Shown here piece by piece: positions 32,946-45,444 of a DNA stretch of 64,000 bases. The first letter of the stretch is position 1, and each line of letters starts with the position of its first letter. Both the position numbers and the translations under genes were made by a program. The DNA is taken from positions 89,382,469 to 89,446,468 of the forward strand of contig JAQMRL010000003.1 of NCBI GenBank assembly GCA_035578175.1, in the 5' to 3' direction. Source of the DNA: Catonia carolina (lineage: Eukaryota > Arthropoda > Insecta > Hemiptera > Achilidae). The notes below the pieces were generated by a model that saw nothing but the letters and a program-made list of their open reading frames with translations, did no database searches and was not told the DNA's origin.

Positions 32946-33122
32946 TATTTTTTGTTTTTTTGTTTAACGTCCGACTGTTTTGCAAATTGCTGCTAATGCA
33001 GACGGTGAAGGATGAAATGAATTTTTTGTAACGTATGAAAAATGCCATGCCCGAGTGGGATTCGAACCCAAGACCGCGTGATGAGAGGCGAGCACGTTAC
33101 CAACATCGCCAACGCGGCCGGC
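32946..33122 (-). repeat. tRNA-derived SINE, family A variant, with 13-bp TSD
   Basis: The minus strand has GCCGGCCGCGTTGGCGATGTTGG and a perfect B box GGTTCGAATCC. The 3' body (gtctgcattagcagcaattt) differs from the other copies although the end (cggacgttaaac) is kept, so it is a subfamily. A perfect 13-bp duplication aatttactttcaa lies at 32933-32945 and 33123-33135. Confidence 0.92.
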
Positions 33123-33139
33123 AATTTACTTTCAAGACT

Positions 33140-34040
33140 TAAACTTAACTTAAGGTGGTAGTTTACAAACAAATACATAATTGATTCTTAGTTACAAACC
33201 AAAACGATTGTATACGAACTGCCGCTACATATAACCAGATTTACTTTGCAACATGTTATCACAACTGACAATGAAAACCGGTTTCCATCAACTCACTAAC
33301 TGCAAAGCACATTTTAAATATTTACAATATGTTTACTAATAACTCAAAACAAAAACTGACTGCCCGACAAAAGTCAGCTGCCTTTAAATAATCCACCTTA
33401 GAATTTTTGAAAAATAATATAACAGACAAGGAATAAAATAAATATATACTAATACCTTCGTCTTTAGTTTAAAAAGACAAAATGTGGGCTGAAATATGGG
33501 TAATTTGAAGTTATTAATGGTAGATTTTAGGAATAATAAAACAATTTTATTGTGCTATTGTTGCCTGTTTAGACATGATCTGGAGTAGCATCTAGGGTAC
33601 ATACGTACCTATGCAGTTTATCTCGTTATAACCTGTTAAGAGAAATTATAATATAGGCCTAAAAGGGCTTCTATGATTTTTCTTTAAATACCTCATTAAA
33701 TTTTGTTTTGTGAGTTCTGGTAAAGGAATTTTGATTTGGTCTAACAGGAATTTCTGTGGTTATTTATCCGATAGTTAAGGGATGAAGTGGTTTCACCTTC
33801 ATATTAAGACACAATGCGCAGGTAACATGATAAATATAGTTTTTGATACACACTTACACTGGTTTAACGGATTTTGTGAGTATACTTGGTTATTGGGATT
33901 AAAAATAATGTCGCTATAATCAAATACACTAGTTGATATACTTGACCATCTCTGTAAGCATTTTATTATGTTAACAGTGAAAATTGCCCTTTATTATTTC
34001 AAAGTATTTTCTGCATTTGTCTTATTGAAACAACTTATTA
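33140..34040. other. AT-rich non-coding stretch
   Basis: No supported feature. Confidence 0.5.
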
Positions 34041-34041
34041 C

Positions 34042-34043
34042 AA

Positions 34044-34123
<80 letters not shown>
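34042..34123. repeat. (ATT)n microsatellite, ~27 units
   Basis: Uninterrupted ATT trinucleotide run of roughly 80 bp. It makes a poly-Leu reading frame that is not a gene. Confidence 0.97.
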
Positions 34124-34299
34124 GATGAACTTAATTCTTTTTTTATTTTTGTGGTTTAAATTTGTTCCAAGGGTTATGTAAAAATATAGTTACTGAAATT
34201 TTTAAATAGAATAAGAATAATAATCAATAATATTGGTGGCTTTGTTTTATTTATAGCTATCTATATTAAAATCGGTGTCATCAGAGAATACAATAATAT

Positions 34300-34385
34300 C
34301 GTATCCAGAAAAATTAATTTTAAAATTTCGAGAACTTAGCCCCGATAATTGAATCCGGGTTACATTGTCAGTAACCTTCAGGTTA
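34300..34385 (-). repeat. Possible SINE family B fragment
   Basis: The minus strand carries AACCCGGATTCAATTATCGG then GGCTAAGTTCTCGAAATTTT, similar in layout to the B box plus GGCTA...AAATTT of family B. Short and diverged. Confidence 0.35.
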
Positions 34386-34389
34386 ATAA

Positions 34390-37155
34390 TACTGTACAGT
34401 TATTTTAAATATGAGAATTCTATGCATATTTCAGTAATATTTAATAATTATATTTTTGAAGAATTCTCATATCTATAAAGGTATAGCCAAAGAAAAATTT
34501 TTCATTTTTTTATATATACCTAACCTAAGTCTTTCAAAAGTCATTATTTACAAAGAAACTAAGTGCATTGAATTTAATCTTTGAAATGTTTTTAAAACAC
34601 TACTAGGTGCTAAATTACGTTTATCTGTCTTCGTCAGTCTTTGTATGGACTTTTTATTTTTCTCTTTTTATACTTACACCATATTTCATTCTTTTTCATT
34701 CCTTTAATGTTGCGTGTGACGTTTTGACTTTTATTGATATCAAAACTAACGGTTTAATGGGTAGATTGTATCACTCAAAATCAATTACTAATTTTATAGC
34801 TGAGAAATATATATATATATATATTACCGTGATAAAAATGAGCAACGTGTTAAGTTTTATTTACATTTACTTGACTGCTAATTACATATGTTCTTGGTTT
34901 AATTCCTGGATAAACTCTGAACAAAAAATAGGCTTAGTTATACAAATTAACCTGAAATTTTTTAAACTATTCTAACACCTATGTAGTCGTTCCCAGTCTT
35001 AGCACTAACAAAAATCTGAATAAATCCAAAAAGTTTTACCTAATGGGAACATTTTTAAAACTATTTATTGTAACCTAGCAAAGGAAGTAAACCAGATATA
35101 TTTTATAATTTTCTTTTGATAACAAATTGATACAGTTATTTGATAAAGAATTGATAATACAAATGTGTCGTTTTGTTTGAAGCAAAATAACAGCCCAGTC
35201 GTAAGAGATACACATTTTCTGTAATTGCGTGCTGACGTTAGTAGTATATATTTTATTATGGAAGGAATTACATAATGCACAGTAACTCGCTAATACGAAC
35301 TAATTGGTACCGGGACCGATTTGGATTTTTATTAAACTATTTTAAAAAATAATGCAAAAATATGTAACATGGAGTAGCTTATTTCGCATTTAGAAGCATA
35401 AAAATCACAAAATAACACAACAATAAGTTGAACAGAACTCAGACAGAAGTCAGGTTTACAAATGGCTGCTGAAACATTCAGTCATCACGGTTTTCAGCAT
35501 TACATCAAGAAACATTGATTTAAGCAGCCAGACTGTAGCGAAAATGTATAATTTTTGTAATTGCTAATGAACTAGAAGAAATGTTTTACTTCTGTAAGCG
35601 ATTTATTTTTCAAGTACATCACGTATTAAGAACGTGGCTGTGTACGTTTCTAAAATAAAATACACTGTTTATAATGTTTTTAAATTAAATGTTTATGTTA
35701 ATAAACTTTTAAACATTATGTTTCGTGATAAAACTATTAAGTTTTAACTTAAAAACTTATTTCTGACGTAAAAAGCATGTTAAAAAATACAAATAATTTC
35801 GGATTACCAGGGTTGTTTTATAGTACAGCAATAATAATCGTAAATAAGCGTAATCCGTTATTGATGTGTGATATTTAATAAACAGATAAGTCTCTTTCTC
35901 GTGTTCTACCCATTAAATTTTCGGATTTTCGTTCACACAAACCTTTCAACCATTCAATTCAGCTTTTAAAACTCCCTCTCAATTCTTCGTACAATTTTTT
36001 ATTATGTGTTCAATCTTTATTACATGACTTTTTTTATTAAACCATAAATTAAGATATTAACAGTGAGATATAGGCTATAAGACTTTTTTCTTGGCTAATT
36101 TCCGTAATTTAAAAATATACAACAAAGCAAAAAAAAGTATTATCGTAGCGTTTTCGTACTTACTGGTAAAGCAGTAGTTTTAAAATATGAATTATTTTGG
36201 CCAGTATAAAATAGTCGTTTAACCCTTAACAGAAAGGGTTGAGAAGGAAATCATCATTTTACTGGACGCTGACCAGCCAACTAACCCCTAAACATCTCTC
36301 TCCTTTCTCTTTTTAAGCTTACTAGTAGAATAAAAGTGATAAATATTAAAGCTGGTTCTATAATAGTAAAAACCTATAAATCTGACACAGCTCACGAAAC
36401 AAACAACATCTACTGGGCGGTTAGGTCATAAGATGGACGCCGACTAAACCCGACTATAGGAATCGCTACTCAGACCTCCTACTAGCAGAATTCTAAAGCA
36501 AATATCTCATCCTCCCTTAGGTTATTATCTATCTCTTTTTGCATCATCTGTCTCTCACTAATATCTACAGCACACAAAATGATCTTATATTACCCCTCCT
36601 TATAGTATAGGATGGTCAAATTTAAAGAACCCGTTTGTTTTATCTACAATCATTTTTGCATGGTTTTATAAAAAAGTATTCCATTTAAGTAGTATATTTA
36701 CACTATAAAAATTGTTCAAACATTTTGCATCAGAACCAGGAAATGTACCCTATACGAGAACAGCTATTAGCGGTTTAAATAAATTTGACAAAAACAATTA
36801 TTTTACCATGAATATATTTTCGGGGCTACGCTTTTGAATGATATAAATTTACGAGAGATGGACAAAACCCATCTACTCAATCCCGTTCAAGAAGGACCAA
36901 ATACTTTTTTAAACGTCTGTATTTAGAGCCGACATAAAAAAAATTGCAGGTAATATTTGTACAAAAAAGTTAAATTATTATTACAGTAAATAGATGCAAT
37001 ATCTTTGAAAAAGAAAAGAAAACAAAAGAGCTTTTACGTGTTTTGAAAGACTAGAAAAATCATAAATTTAGATACTACTATTCAAATAATATAAATAGAC
37101 ACGATTAAATTTAGATAGGCCCTACCTACTAGTGTTAATAGGGGAGAAAAGGTTC
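34390..37155. other. AT-rich non-coding stretch
   Basis: Holds a possible pogo-type terminus at 35280 (listed separately) and a C-rich patch at 36220-36600 where ggacgctgacc and ggacgccgacta recur, but no family is recognisable. ORFs at 34607 and 35065 show no homology that I can see. Confidence 0.45.
35280..35335 (+). mobile_element. Possible pogo/Tigger-type transposon end
   Basis: cagtaactcgctaatacgaa followed by ctaattggtaccgggacc resembles the pogo-family terminal repeat (CAGT...AATCCGAACTAATNGGGACCG). The bases before CAGT are CA, not the expected TA, and no matching right end was found, so this is tentative. Confidence 0.35.
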
Positions 37156-37159
37156 ACGT

Positions 37160-37290
37160 GATTGATTAGCGCTAGTAAACTAGCTCGGTGTGAACGTTGC
37201 TCACTAGCGCTACAAAAGTAGCTCGGTATGAACGTTTGGAAACGTTACCAGTTACTAATGACCTACTAGTACTAGCTGCTAGTAAACTAG
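37160..37290. repeat. Cluster of short CTAGT-rich repeats
   Basis: Two direct units (tagcgctagtaaactagctcg with ggtgtgaacgtt, and tagcgctacaaaagtagctc with ggtatgaacgtt) are followed by more gctagtaaactagt phrases. Likely a degraded MITE end; the frame at 37172-37363 on minus is derived from it. Confidence 0.5.
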
Positions 37291-38299
37291 TGTCGTGGGA
37301 AAGGCCTTTAGAGTTTGTAATTAAATAAATTATTGTACTATGATGTGGCAGAAGCTTTTTCATAGAACTTTACTCATATACGTTTTTATTTCACTGGATA
37401 ATATTATAGTTGGGAGCTGACTTGTTTGCTAGTGTGGGATGAAGGGAAAGGGGTACTGGCGGCAGTAAGAAATGATGTTGTCATAGCAACGGTTGCTTTA
37501 AATCTACATGGCATCGTGTGTACTGTACATTCTGAAAATATTTACTCTTCATGTTTGTCAGTTGTTACTGTTACTGTGAGACCGTTCATTGTAGTAGTGT
37601 TAATTACTCTCGCAGCTCATGAAGTTATTAATTTAGTTATTGTATGTAATCTAATATTGTTATACGCGGCTTATTTATAAACAAACTGATACAAAATATA
37701 ACACTCGGTAGTAAAATATTAAAAATTGATACATTTTGTTACTTTATTAGGCTATTATAATAAATTTTTAGTATATTAATAAAATATTTTAGAATATTAT
37801 TCGTTTAAAATCTAATAAAATATTTTGTTACTACAGTAGTTATTCAAAATGATTTGTGACTAATATTTGTAGAACAGCGCGTACTATTGGTATTATTACT
37901 ACTAGTAGGTTATTGGAGAAGGGGATTCGTACAACAATCCTCTCCAACCGAATTCCTTACGCTAGCAATCAAGTGAGCTCCCATTTATAGTTAGTCACGA
38001 AACATAAAAACTCTATTTTAAATAAGTGCCCATTACAGATAGGTGGAGTTTTACATTATTTGCACTCGATCTGTTGGTTCCAGGGCTACAAAAAAAGTTA
38101 TGTTCCTTATCACGTAGTCAGCCAATTATACGACTGAACTGATTAAGAATAGAAGAGGTAGAGGTGTAAAAGACACTAATCAGAGTTATCTCCTCTGAGA
38201 GTAATGAATTTCACTATGAATGCAGCAGACTCTGTGTTGAATGAAGTGAAGGTGTCATTTTCAGGGTGGAAAGTAAGTGGTTTTCGGATGGTCTGGCAT

Positions 38300-38440
38300 G
38301 CTGATAAGCATATTTTTTCAACTCAGTGAAAAAGGCAATAGTAGCCTAAACCACCTCACTTCTCGTTTTTACTTAGTAAAACCCCTAGAGGTACAAACCA
38401 GCCTTTAGGCTGTTAACCTAAACGACCGCAATTTCAAATA
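38300..38440 (-). repeat. Short dispersed repeat C, copy 2
   Basis: Reverse of 19603-19720: ggcaatagtagcctaaacca, cctcacttctcgtttttact, tagtaaaacccc and caaaccagcctttaggctgt are all present in complementary order. Confidence 0.7.
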
Positions 38441-39525
38441 CTTAAAAGAATACTTTTAGGAAATATTAAAAAACTATTCCGACTCATCAGATAGATCAAT
38501 TTAATCACTAATTTCACACTGAAGTTAAGTTAATAAGTTTAAAGATTACAATGTCACGAATTTCCTACAAACCCTTTTTTTCTTTAATTCTTATCGCTTG
38601 ATGTTTTAATTAATTTTGAAGTATTTTTGTATGTTATAAAATGGTTGTGATGCACTCTATTGAGTAGTATAGAGCAAACTATTAAACTGATGAGTAAAAG
38701 TGTTCTTAAAAAAGTAGACTCTCGTCTTGTTGTCCGTTATAACCAGAAAGAAGAGAACAGTAAAACAAAATAAAGTAGAAAATTAAAGTAGTAAAAAAGT
38801 CTTTAACCCTCAGTAGACGAAATTAGTTTCATGTCACAGACGTATTTAATTATGGATTGTGGTAAAAAATTACATAAATGTACCTTGGATTGTAAATTGG
38901 TTTTAATGGCTCAGAATCCGCTCAAATTTTATCAAATATTCTTTCCATCTTTTTTATTTAACAATGGATATGGATACTATATCCGTTTTTGTCTTGAGTA
39001 ACATGACTTGTGCGGTTATATGTGCAAATAGAACTCAATAAAAAAAAATTCTTTATATGTTGAATTGCAGAATAAAAGGAGAAAAAATCTTCAAGGACAA
39101 GGGTTCTTTAAAGAAATAGTACGACTGTACCCCAACGAACTAAAGACTGCAGATGAGATCTAATCAATAACAGCCAAGGTCGGTTGTGAGGTTGCCCCTT
39201 CGCTAAGTCACACTGTATCACCGATCTCCAGCTGACATTTTGTTAGGCTGTCATCCAAAGCGGGACTGTAACGTGACAACGCAGGGTACGATTAACGAAA
39301 GTCAATTGGCTCTGTGCTGTGATCTAGGTCACTGTACTCCACCTACATCTGCCGTCTCTAGTTCTTTAAGCTGTAAATTGGATGACCGTACCAATGTAAG
39401 TATTAACGAACAGAAGAAGCATGACTGATATTGAATACCAACCATGTGGAAGCTAGGAAACACTGACGGCAGAGCTGTCAACCGAGCTTTTGCAGATACA
39501 CACAATTTGGCATAATTTTGATGAC
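38440..39525. other. Non-coding stretch, GC-richer toward 39100-39480
   Basis: No gene recognised. The 62-codon frame at 39240 has no resemblance to known proteins. Confidence 0.45.
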
Positions 39526-39535
39526 TACTAAGAGA

Positions 39536-39736
39536 GAGTGTGATGCCCAGCCACTCTTGAGCATATTGAGAACCTACAGGAAAAATTGGTCAGATCATGT
39601 TTTAAGAATGTCACAAGACCGCCTCCCTCGATCTGCGCTGCTCTATAAACCAATCGGAAAGAGACATATTGGTAGGCCGAGGAAAAGATGGACGCCGGAA
39701 CAGGCTTGAATAGCCTAATCCATGAAGACGACGACG
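39536..39736 (+). mobile_element. Young, heavily 5'-truncated LINE, family beta
   Basis: About 200 bp that differs from 49905-50109 at only two positions by eye (tttt/ttgt near 39600; agacata/agaaata near 39663). It reads LLSILRTYRKNWSDHVLRMS, then KPIGKRHIGRPRKRWTPEQA and stop, followed by tagcctaatccatgaagacg and a (GAC)n tail. A 9-bp duplication actaagaga flanks it at 39527-39535 and 39737-39745. Confidence 0.9.
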
Positions 39737-39749
39737 ACTAAGAGAAGTT

Positions 39750-40580
39750 TTAATCAAAATCTTCTTTAAATAAATTTTTAAATGTCCGGATGAGACCACT
39801 GAACGAATATAACCATTCAGAATTGTATGTGGATATATCCCAAAAATGACCTGTAAGGAAGATTTTATAGAATATGTATCCGTTAATATTCCGCGTTAAA
39901 TAATTTGTATTTATAAATCTGTTTATAAAATATAATACATTTTTAACTCAAAATATTACTAAAATCACAAAATATATTGATATTGATAACGGTTTAAGGA
40001 AGATGTGACGTGTGAGTAAGGGTGAAATTTTCGACTGACCACCCAGTACCTTCTTTAATGGACTCTCCAGTTCCCGTGGGCGTTTATTTACCCTTTAGTA
40101 AAACAATCGACTTTAATGTAAGTTTCATAATCCTATACCACCGTACGTTCCAAGGACTGACATTTTATCACCAAACATTAACTGAATTAAGGCTGTCAAA
40201 GTACTATGATATTGTATAGTATTTCTATACATACATATAAAATTGTTCATGCACTTTTATACGTGAACTTTTCTAAGTAAACTTTTATAATTTCGTAAGT
40301 TATTTATTATAACCTTATTAATATTAGAAATACTTTGTATAACAAGTGGTTACTACTTAACTAATTTAACACTTGTTTACTTAAACAATTTAACTCACCG
40401 AAGAATTGAACTTTAATCTTCTGTATATAAATGGGAAAGCTCTCACTTACACATCACTAATTCTACTTGTACAATAGCTAGAAAGCTGAAATTTGGAGGA
40501 AATATTTCCTTGAAAGTAACTAGAAAAGTTAAACGTAAATGATTTTCATATTCCCAGTGTTAAGATGTTGAAAAGGATGT
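39750..40580. other. AT-rich non-coding stretch
   Basis: No supported gene; leads into the tandem block at 40580. Confidence 0.5.
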
Positions 40581-41345
40581 TGTTCAACCCTTAAACCAAT
40601 ATGTTCCGTTTACTAAGTTCCAAACAAGCTAAATGGCTGAAACTCGGCGGAGATGTTACTTATTCAGCTATAAAGATTACTCCTTAACCATTGCCAAAAT
40701 GTACCCCTTAAGAGGAAAATATGGTGTTGAACCGTATTTTAGAATATCAATTGTCTATAAAGTTCCAGACAAGTAAGACTACTTATACCCACAGCCGGCT
40801 GGCCGGGCTGGCTAGCCTACCCGCCGTAGTTGACCATTGGCGTCAGTGGTGCTTTAAATATTGTAGCCGGCCCGGTTTCTAGCCGGTTTGCTGCCGGGAC
40901 TGTCGACTAAACTATCCGATTGTCGGCCGTCGGTTTGAATAGTATGGTTGACTACGGCCAGCAATCGGCCCGGTAGGCCGGCTGTATGTGTAAGCAGTCT
41001 AAGATGATTGCATTTCAATGATTTTATTCATAGTGTACCTAAAAAACTACCGCTTAATAATTTCCAAAATATAAATTTAAAATGTTGAAAAGGGTGTACA
41101 ACCGTTAATCCAATAATTTCTGTTAACTAAGTTCCGGACAAGCTACATCTAAATCTCAGCTGAGCTAAATCTCAGTGGAGATGTTACTTATAGTTCACCT
41201 AAAAAATCACCACTTAACAATTCTGAAGATGTACCTGTACGGGGTTGAAAACGGTGTTCAACCGTTATACTAATATTTTTGTTTAATTTTAAGTTCCAGA
41301 CAAGGTAGAGATAGCTGAAACTCGGTAGAGGTGTGAAAATGTTTA
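40580..41345 (+). repeat. Degenerate tandem repeat, ~190-bp units, interrupted by a MITE
   Basis: Phrases gttcca(a/g)acaagcta, gctgaaactcgg(c/t), ggagatgttacttat, aaa-atcaccacttaacaatt and gttgaaaa-ggtgttcaacc recur at about 40615-40745, 41060-41200 and 41205-41340. The block is split by the 223-bp element at 40777-40999. Unit function unknown. Confidence 0.7.
40777..40999. mobile_element. PIF/Harbinger-like MITE with TAA duplication
   Basis: The 223-bp GC-rich unit has ~55-bp inverted ends (gactacttatacccacagcc versus gactgcttacacatacagcc). It is flanked by TAA at 40774-40776 and 41000-41002, the 3-bp target size of PIF/Harbinger. It has no coding capacity and interrupts the tandem repeat. 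Confidence 0.8.
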
Positions 41346-41349
41346 CAAA

Positions 41350-43070
41350 TCAGATTTTTTATTTTTTTATAACAATAATTTAACCATTTTTTAAGTAAAA
41401 CAGAATTGTATCCGGTTGAAGCCGGGACGAGCACCTAGGTATAAATTGAAGCACGAACGTGTTCATAACATACTTGAAATTGTTGATATCTCCAAAGTAT
41501 AATTTCACAAAAAATTTGGTATACTCGTTAGTTGCAAACTAACCCACCATTTTTTGCGTTCACGAAATTGATTGGATTGTTTCCTTATACAAAATAGGAA
41601 AATTAACAATAGCTGACTCTTAGGTGTACTGATACAGAAAATAGGTGTACTGATTACACAGAAAATGTATCCGATTCATTCTTTATTACATAAATAAGTT
41701 ACTGATTACTGGAGAGTTACTTAAAACTAAAATAATTTAACAAGAATGAGAGAAAAGGCGGAATGATTTTGTATGTACAATATTCATTTTTTGATTGTAG
41801 TAATAATTATATACTTAAATTATTTTGAACCTTGTATTGTAGAAAGAATAGACAATCATAATTAAGAAATATCGAATCTAAAAAGAGTTTTTCAGGTAGG
41901 CCTAAGTACTATAATTTTTGTTTTTTGGTATGTGCTTATTGCACCCCGGGTGAGGGTGTAAAGTCTAGTTAATCGGCTATGAGAGTAGGCAAAGGCTTCA
42001 CAAATTCTCGTAGGTGTAACAAAAATAGAATACAAAATTGTAATCATTAATATGTTTTTTTTATTTATTTAGCTGTAACATAAATATGGAATTCAGCGTT
42101 TGATTTTAGCAAATTTTGTTATTTATCTTTTCATTCAAACCGCTTTATAAACTTCAATATTAAAATCTTTCAACTTCTATAAATTCTTTTAATATAATTC
42201 AGAAGAAATAATCCAGTGACATACATAAAAAACATTTAGCGTTTACTGTGTTAAAAATTAAATTCCTCGACTTATCCGTACAAATATAAAATATATAGGA
42301 AAGTTTATAACAGAGGTGTTAGTGTTTATAAAATATGAACGTTATTCAATTACATTGCTAATGAGCGTCCTAAAACTCAGTGAAGAGAAACAATAATGTA
42401 TCTTTCTACAATACATATAAAAATGATCTAAAATAATTAAACCAGTTTACGAGTAGATCTACCGTATCAAAAATAAGGAGGACTGTTTCCGATTCACTAA
42501 TGAAGGAGGTGAATCGGTTATGATATAAAACAGATCATTGCACAATGTTACTAAGAGAAAGAACAAATTCGATGATAATAAAATTTAATGAGTAACGTAA
42601 CGCACAATGATGATGTTCAAATTTTAACAAAAATATTATTGAGATATTAAAAGATTAGGATTTCGTAAGAAATAAAGATTTTACTTTAATGCCTTAATAG
42701 AACTTATGTGTTTTTATCATTATATTTTAACTATTTTTGAACTTTGGAGGTCAACAATCATATCTTATATTGTTGCGTCTTTTACAGCGTCTGCAAAAGA
42801 GAATCCTTGGAAATATTATCGACTTTCTTTATTTGTCATAACCAATGGCGTAATTTACTATGATTTCCGTATAAATATACTACTTTAGTTGAAATATGTA
42901 CTCGAACGCCTCAAAACCATTTAAAAATATTAACATGTTAAATAGTAACGACCGTTTCAAGCGCTTTAATCCTTTAGACTTGGCGATGAAAAATAGGAAC
43001 AGGAAAAATAGAATATTAACAACCATGACCATCACTGACAAGAAATCTTCATTTATATTTAGCTGATAAA
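41350..43070. other. AT-rich non-coding stretch
   Basis: No supported feature. Confidence 0.5.
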
Positions 43071-43074
43071 TATC

Positions 43075-43130
43075 TTTGTAAGCGGAAGGTTCCGAGTTTG
43101 ATTCCCGGCTGCAGTCATTTGTTTATTTTG
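43075..43130 (+). repeat. Possible SINE B-box fragment
   Basis: ggttccgagtttgattcccggctg resembles the T-arm/B-box end of a tRNA-derived SINE. The A box half is not recognisable. Confidence 0.35.
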
Positions 43131-43916
43131 AATGGAAACGAGTGTATAATGGTTGAGTGTACTGTGTCTACGTTGAGGTCTCCATGTATGATAAGAGTGT
43201 GCATAGTAGTGATTGTAACATGACAAATTTACTGGACATCTGGAGTTGTTTATTTTTGAGAGTATAAACATCTCCAGCTGATTGAAAAATTAATATTTTA
43301 AAAATTATTAGAAATACTTAAAAGAATTATTTATTTAATTACTAGGCAACTAAAGAAGAAAAAAAGGTTTTGTATAAAATATTTTAATGGACGGTTTAAC
43401 ACCAAGCTGTTAACATCGAATAAGTTTACCGTCCATTCAGTCTTAGGGAAATAGTTTTTCTACAACAAAAAAAATAATTCAGTCTTAGGTTTAGAATATA
43501 TATAAACACATGTGATGAGAAATAAATAAGCATAACTATTTTAAAATGAACTGCTTGTGATTATTGTTGTTCATGATAACTACTATTTTAAAACTAGACT
43601 CAATATTTACATCACAAACATAACATACGTGTTTGCATGATGACCATTTAATAATGTTTAAAGATCTTAATTACATAACTGAAAGAATGTTGATGGTAAA
43701 TATTTCAACTATGCAATACAATATAACTTAATTTAGTCTTGTATTCAAATTGGGAATAATAGTTTTCTTAAAATATTTCAATTCTTGTGTGAGGAATAGT
43801 GATCACACTATAAATTTTTCAATTCTTATGAGCAGATATTTAGTTTTTTTCATGATTAAACATCAAAATTTGTATTTTTTATACTAATTAAAATTGAAAT
43901 TTTAATTACCATTTGA

Positions 43917-44238
43917 CCCACCGGGTTGGTCTAGAGGTAAAGTCGTCGCCAAAATCAGGTGTTTAACAACTAATTTTTGGAAACGAAGGTTCCTGATTCA
44001 AATCCTAGTAAAGGTAGTAACTTTTATACGGATTTGAATGCTAGACAGTGGTTACCGGTGTACTTTGATGGTTGCGGTTCAACTAACCATACTCTCTCAG
44101 GAATGGTCGGCCTGAGTTAGAACAAGACTACGCCTCATTTACATGTCATACATTATTATCATCATCTCATTTGGTCATTGGGGTTGCTTATTGTTCTGAA
44201 TTGAACAGATTGCAACGTACACACATAGGGATAAAAAA
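43917..44238 (+). repeat. tRNA-derived SINE, family D (~320 bp)
   Basis: A box-like TTGGTCTAGAGGTAAAG near 43925 and a B box-like GGTTCCTGATTCAAATCC near 43989 are followed by a body with ggatttgaatgctagacagt, ggttaccggtgtactttgat, ctctcaggaatggtcggcct and tacaagact-like text, ending in poly(A) at ~44230. I recall very similar SINE bodies from several insects. An approximate duplication aatta(c/t)catt is visible at the two ends. Confidence 0.8.
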
Positions 44239-44239
44239 A

Positions 44240-45060
44240 AAATTATCATTGCAAGTTAATTATAGATAACATAATTTTTTTAAATACTATTTTTCTTTGA
44301 AAATTGATAATTTCATTTTTAAAATTTTTATTAGAGAAAGATTAATTTCTAGCCATTTTAGATGGCTTGAGTTTTGCACCGGGTTTGAAGTGTCATGGAC
44401 GGTTAGTTTAGACAGTCTTTCTATAAATAATCAGTTAAAATATGCGAAGTAATTTCATGCAAGTGACGATAATATAAAAAAACTATTTACCTGTATTGTT
44501 TAATTTTGAATCATTAAAAAAACTGTTCCATAAACCGCACAGTTCGCAAAGGAATTTAGAACAAAACTTTGTGACTAATTTCCCAACAGACAATCATTTT
44601 CCCTGTGGGATATTTCAATTGCATTTAATTAGTAGCTTATACATGAGTCGTAGTACAGAAAAAAAAATTTAACGAGTTCAAATTTCGATTAGTTTGTTAC
44701 TTTCTCTTTTTCCGTAATTTAGTTATTTTTTATTTATCTTTTAAAAGCATATATTGAAAATATTCATATTGGAATTTTTCTGAGCTAATTTAATTTTTAC
44801 TTGTTTTGTTTGAATATTAAAATTATTTTTACAATTTGTATTATTACTATGGACATTTATTTGTAAGCTTATTGTCAATGGTACATTGTTTATTGAATTG
44901 TCTCTGTTAAGATGTTTTATACAGGATTTTGAACTAAAATGCTCTTGGAAGGAGCCGACAATTTTAAATTCAATACTAATAAGTCCACAATTTAAGTCCA
45001 ATACCACAATGTTTAGTTGGCTTGTAAGTATACACCTTTTTTGTATTTGATCATTTGGCA
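44240..45060. other. AT-rich non-coding stretch
   Basis: The 106-codon minus frame at 44741-45061 has an AT-driven composition (Asn, Ile, Lys rich) and no recognisable family. Confidence 0.45.
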
Positions 45061-45440
45061 ACCTTAAGAAAAGACTATACCATTCTTCCCTACACTTAAG
45101 CGTAATTCCGAATAGTTAATATTACTTGGCACATAAGTTCATGTTAAATCTAATCATTTCTCTTATGGTCCATCAGTCAATACTCTGCTAAAATCTTGAT
45201 ATCTGCTGAGCAATCAGAATACAACACTCTGAATCATACGTTAAAACTGGTAGAACGAAGGTATGATAAAACTTAACAATCGCTTCCCTCTAACGTTTAC
45301 CGACCAGAATTCTTCTCCAACTGAATAGAGCCTTTGAAATTTTCATAATTTTATCGAAGTTGAATTATACACTACATAATATTTTTACTGCAGTGAAAAG
45401 AACTCCGGATTCCAAAACCTCCTGAGAAACACCTCCCAAA
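45060..45440 (-). mobile_element. Decayed LINE C-terminus, family epsilon
   Basis: The minus strand, with stops, reads YLGGVSQEV near 45430, then ISKALFSWRRILVGK and EAIVKFYHTFVLPVLTYDSE followed by ILIAQQ. This matches the segment before and around the Y-G-S-E-xW motif of endonuclease-reverse-transcriptase LINEs (compare LLKFYKVMAIPVLAYGSETW at 49559-50109). W of that motif is mutated to C. Confidence 0.7.
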
Positions 45441-45444
45441 TATA

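Noticed and set aside
33968..34159. ORF with a long leucine run
   Set aside because: It is the (ATT)n microsatellite read in frame; no protein support.
34607..34975. 122-codon plus ORF with hydrophobic segments
   Set aside because: Hydrophobic runs come from T-rich codons and a (TA)n run; no family resemblance.
44741..45061. 106-codon minus ORF
   Set aside because: Asn/Ile/Lys-rich, no recognisable domain, no splice context; consistent with chance in AT-rich DNA.
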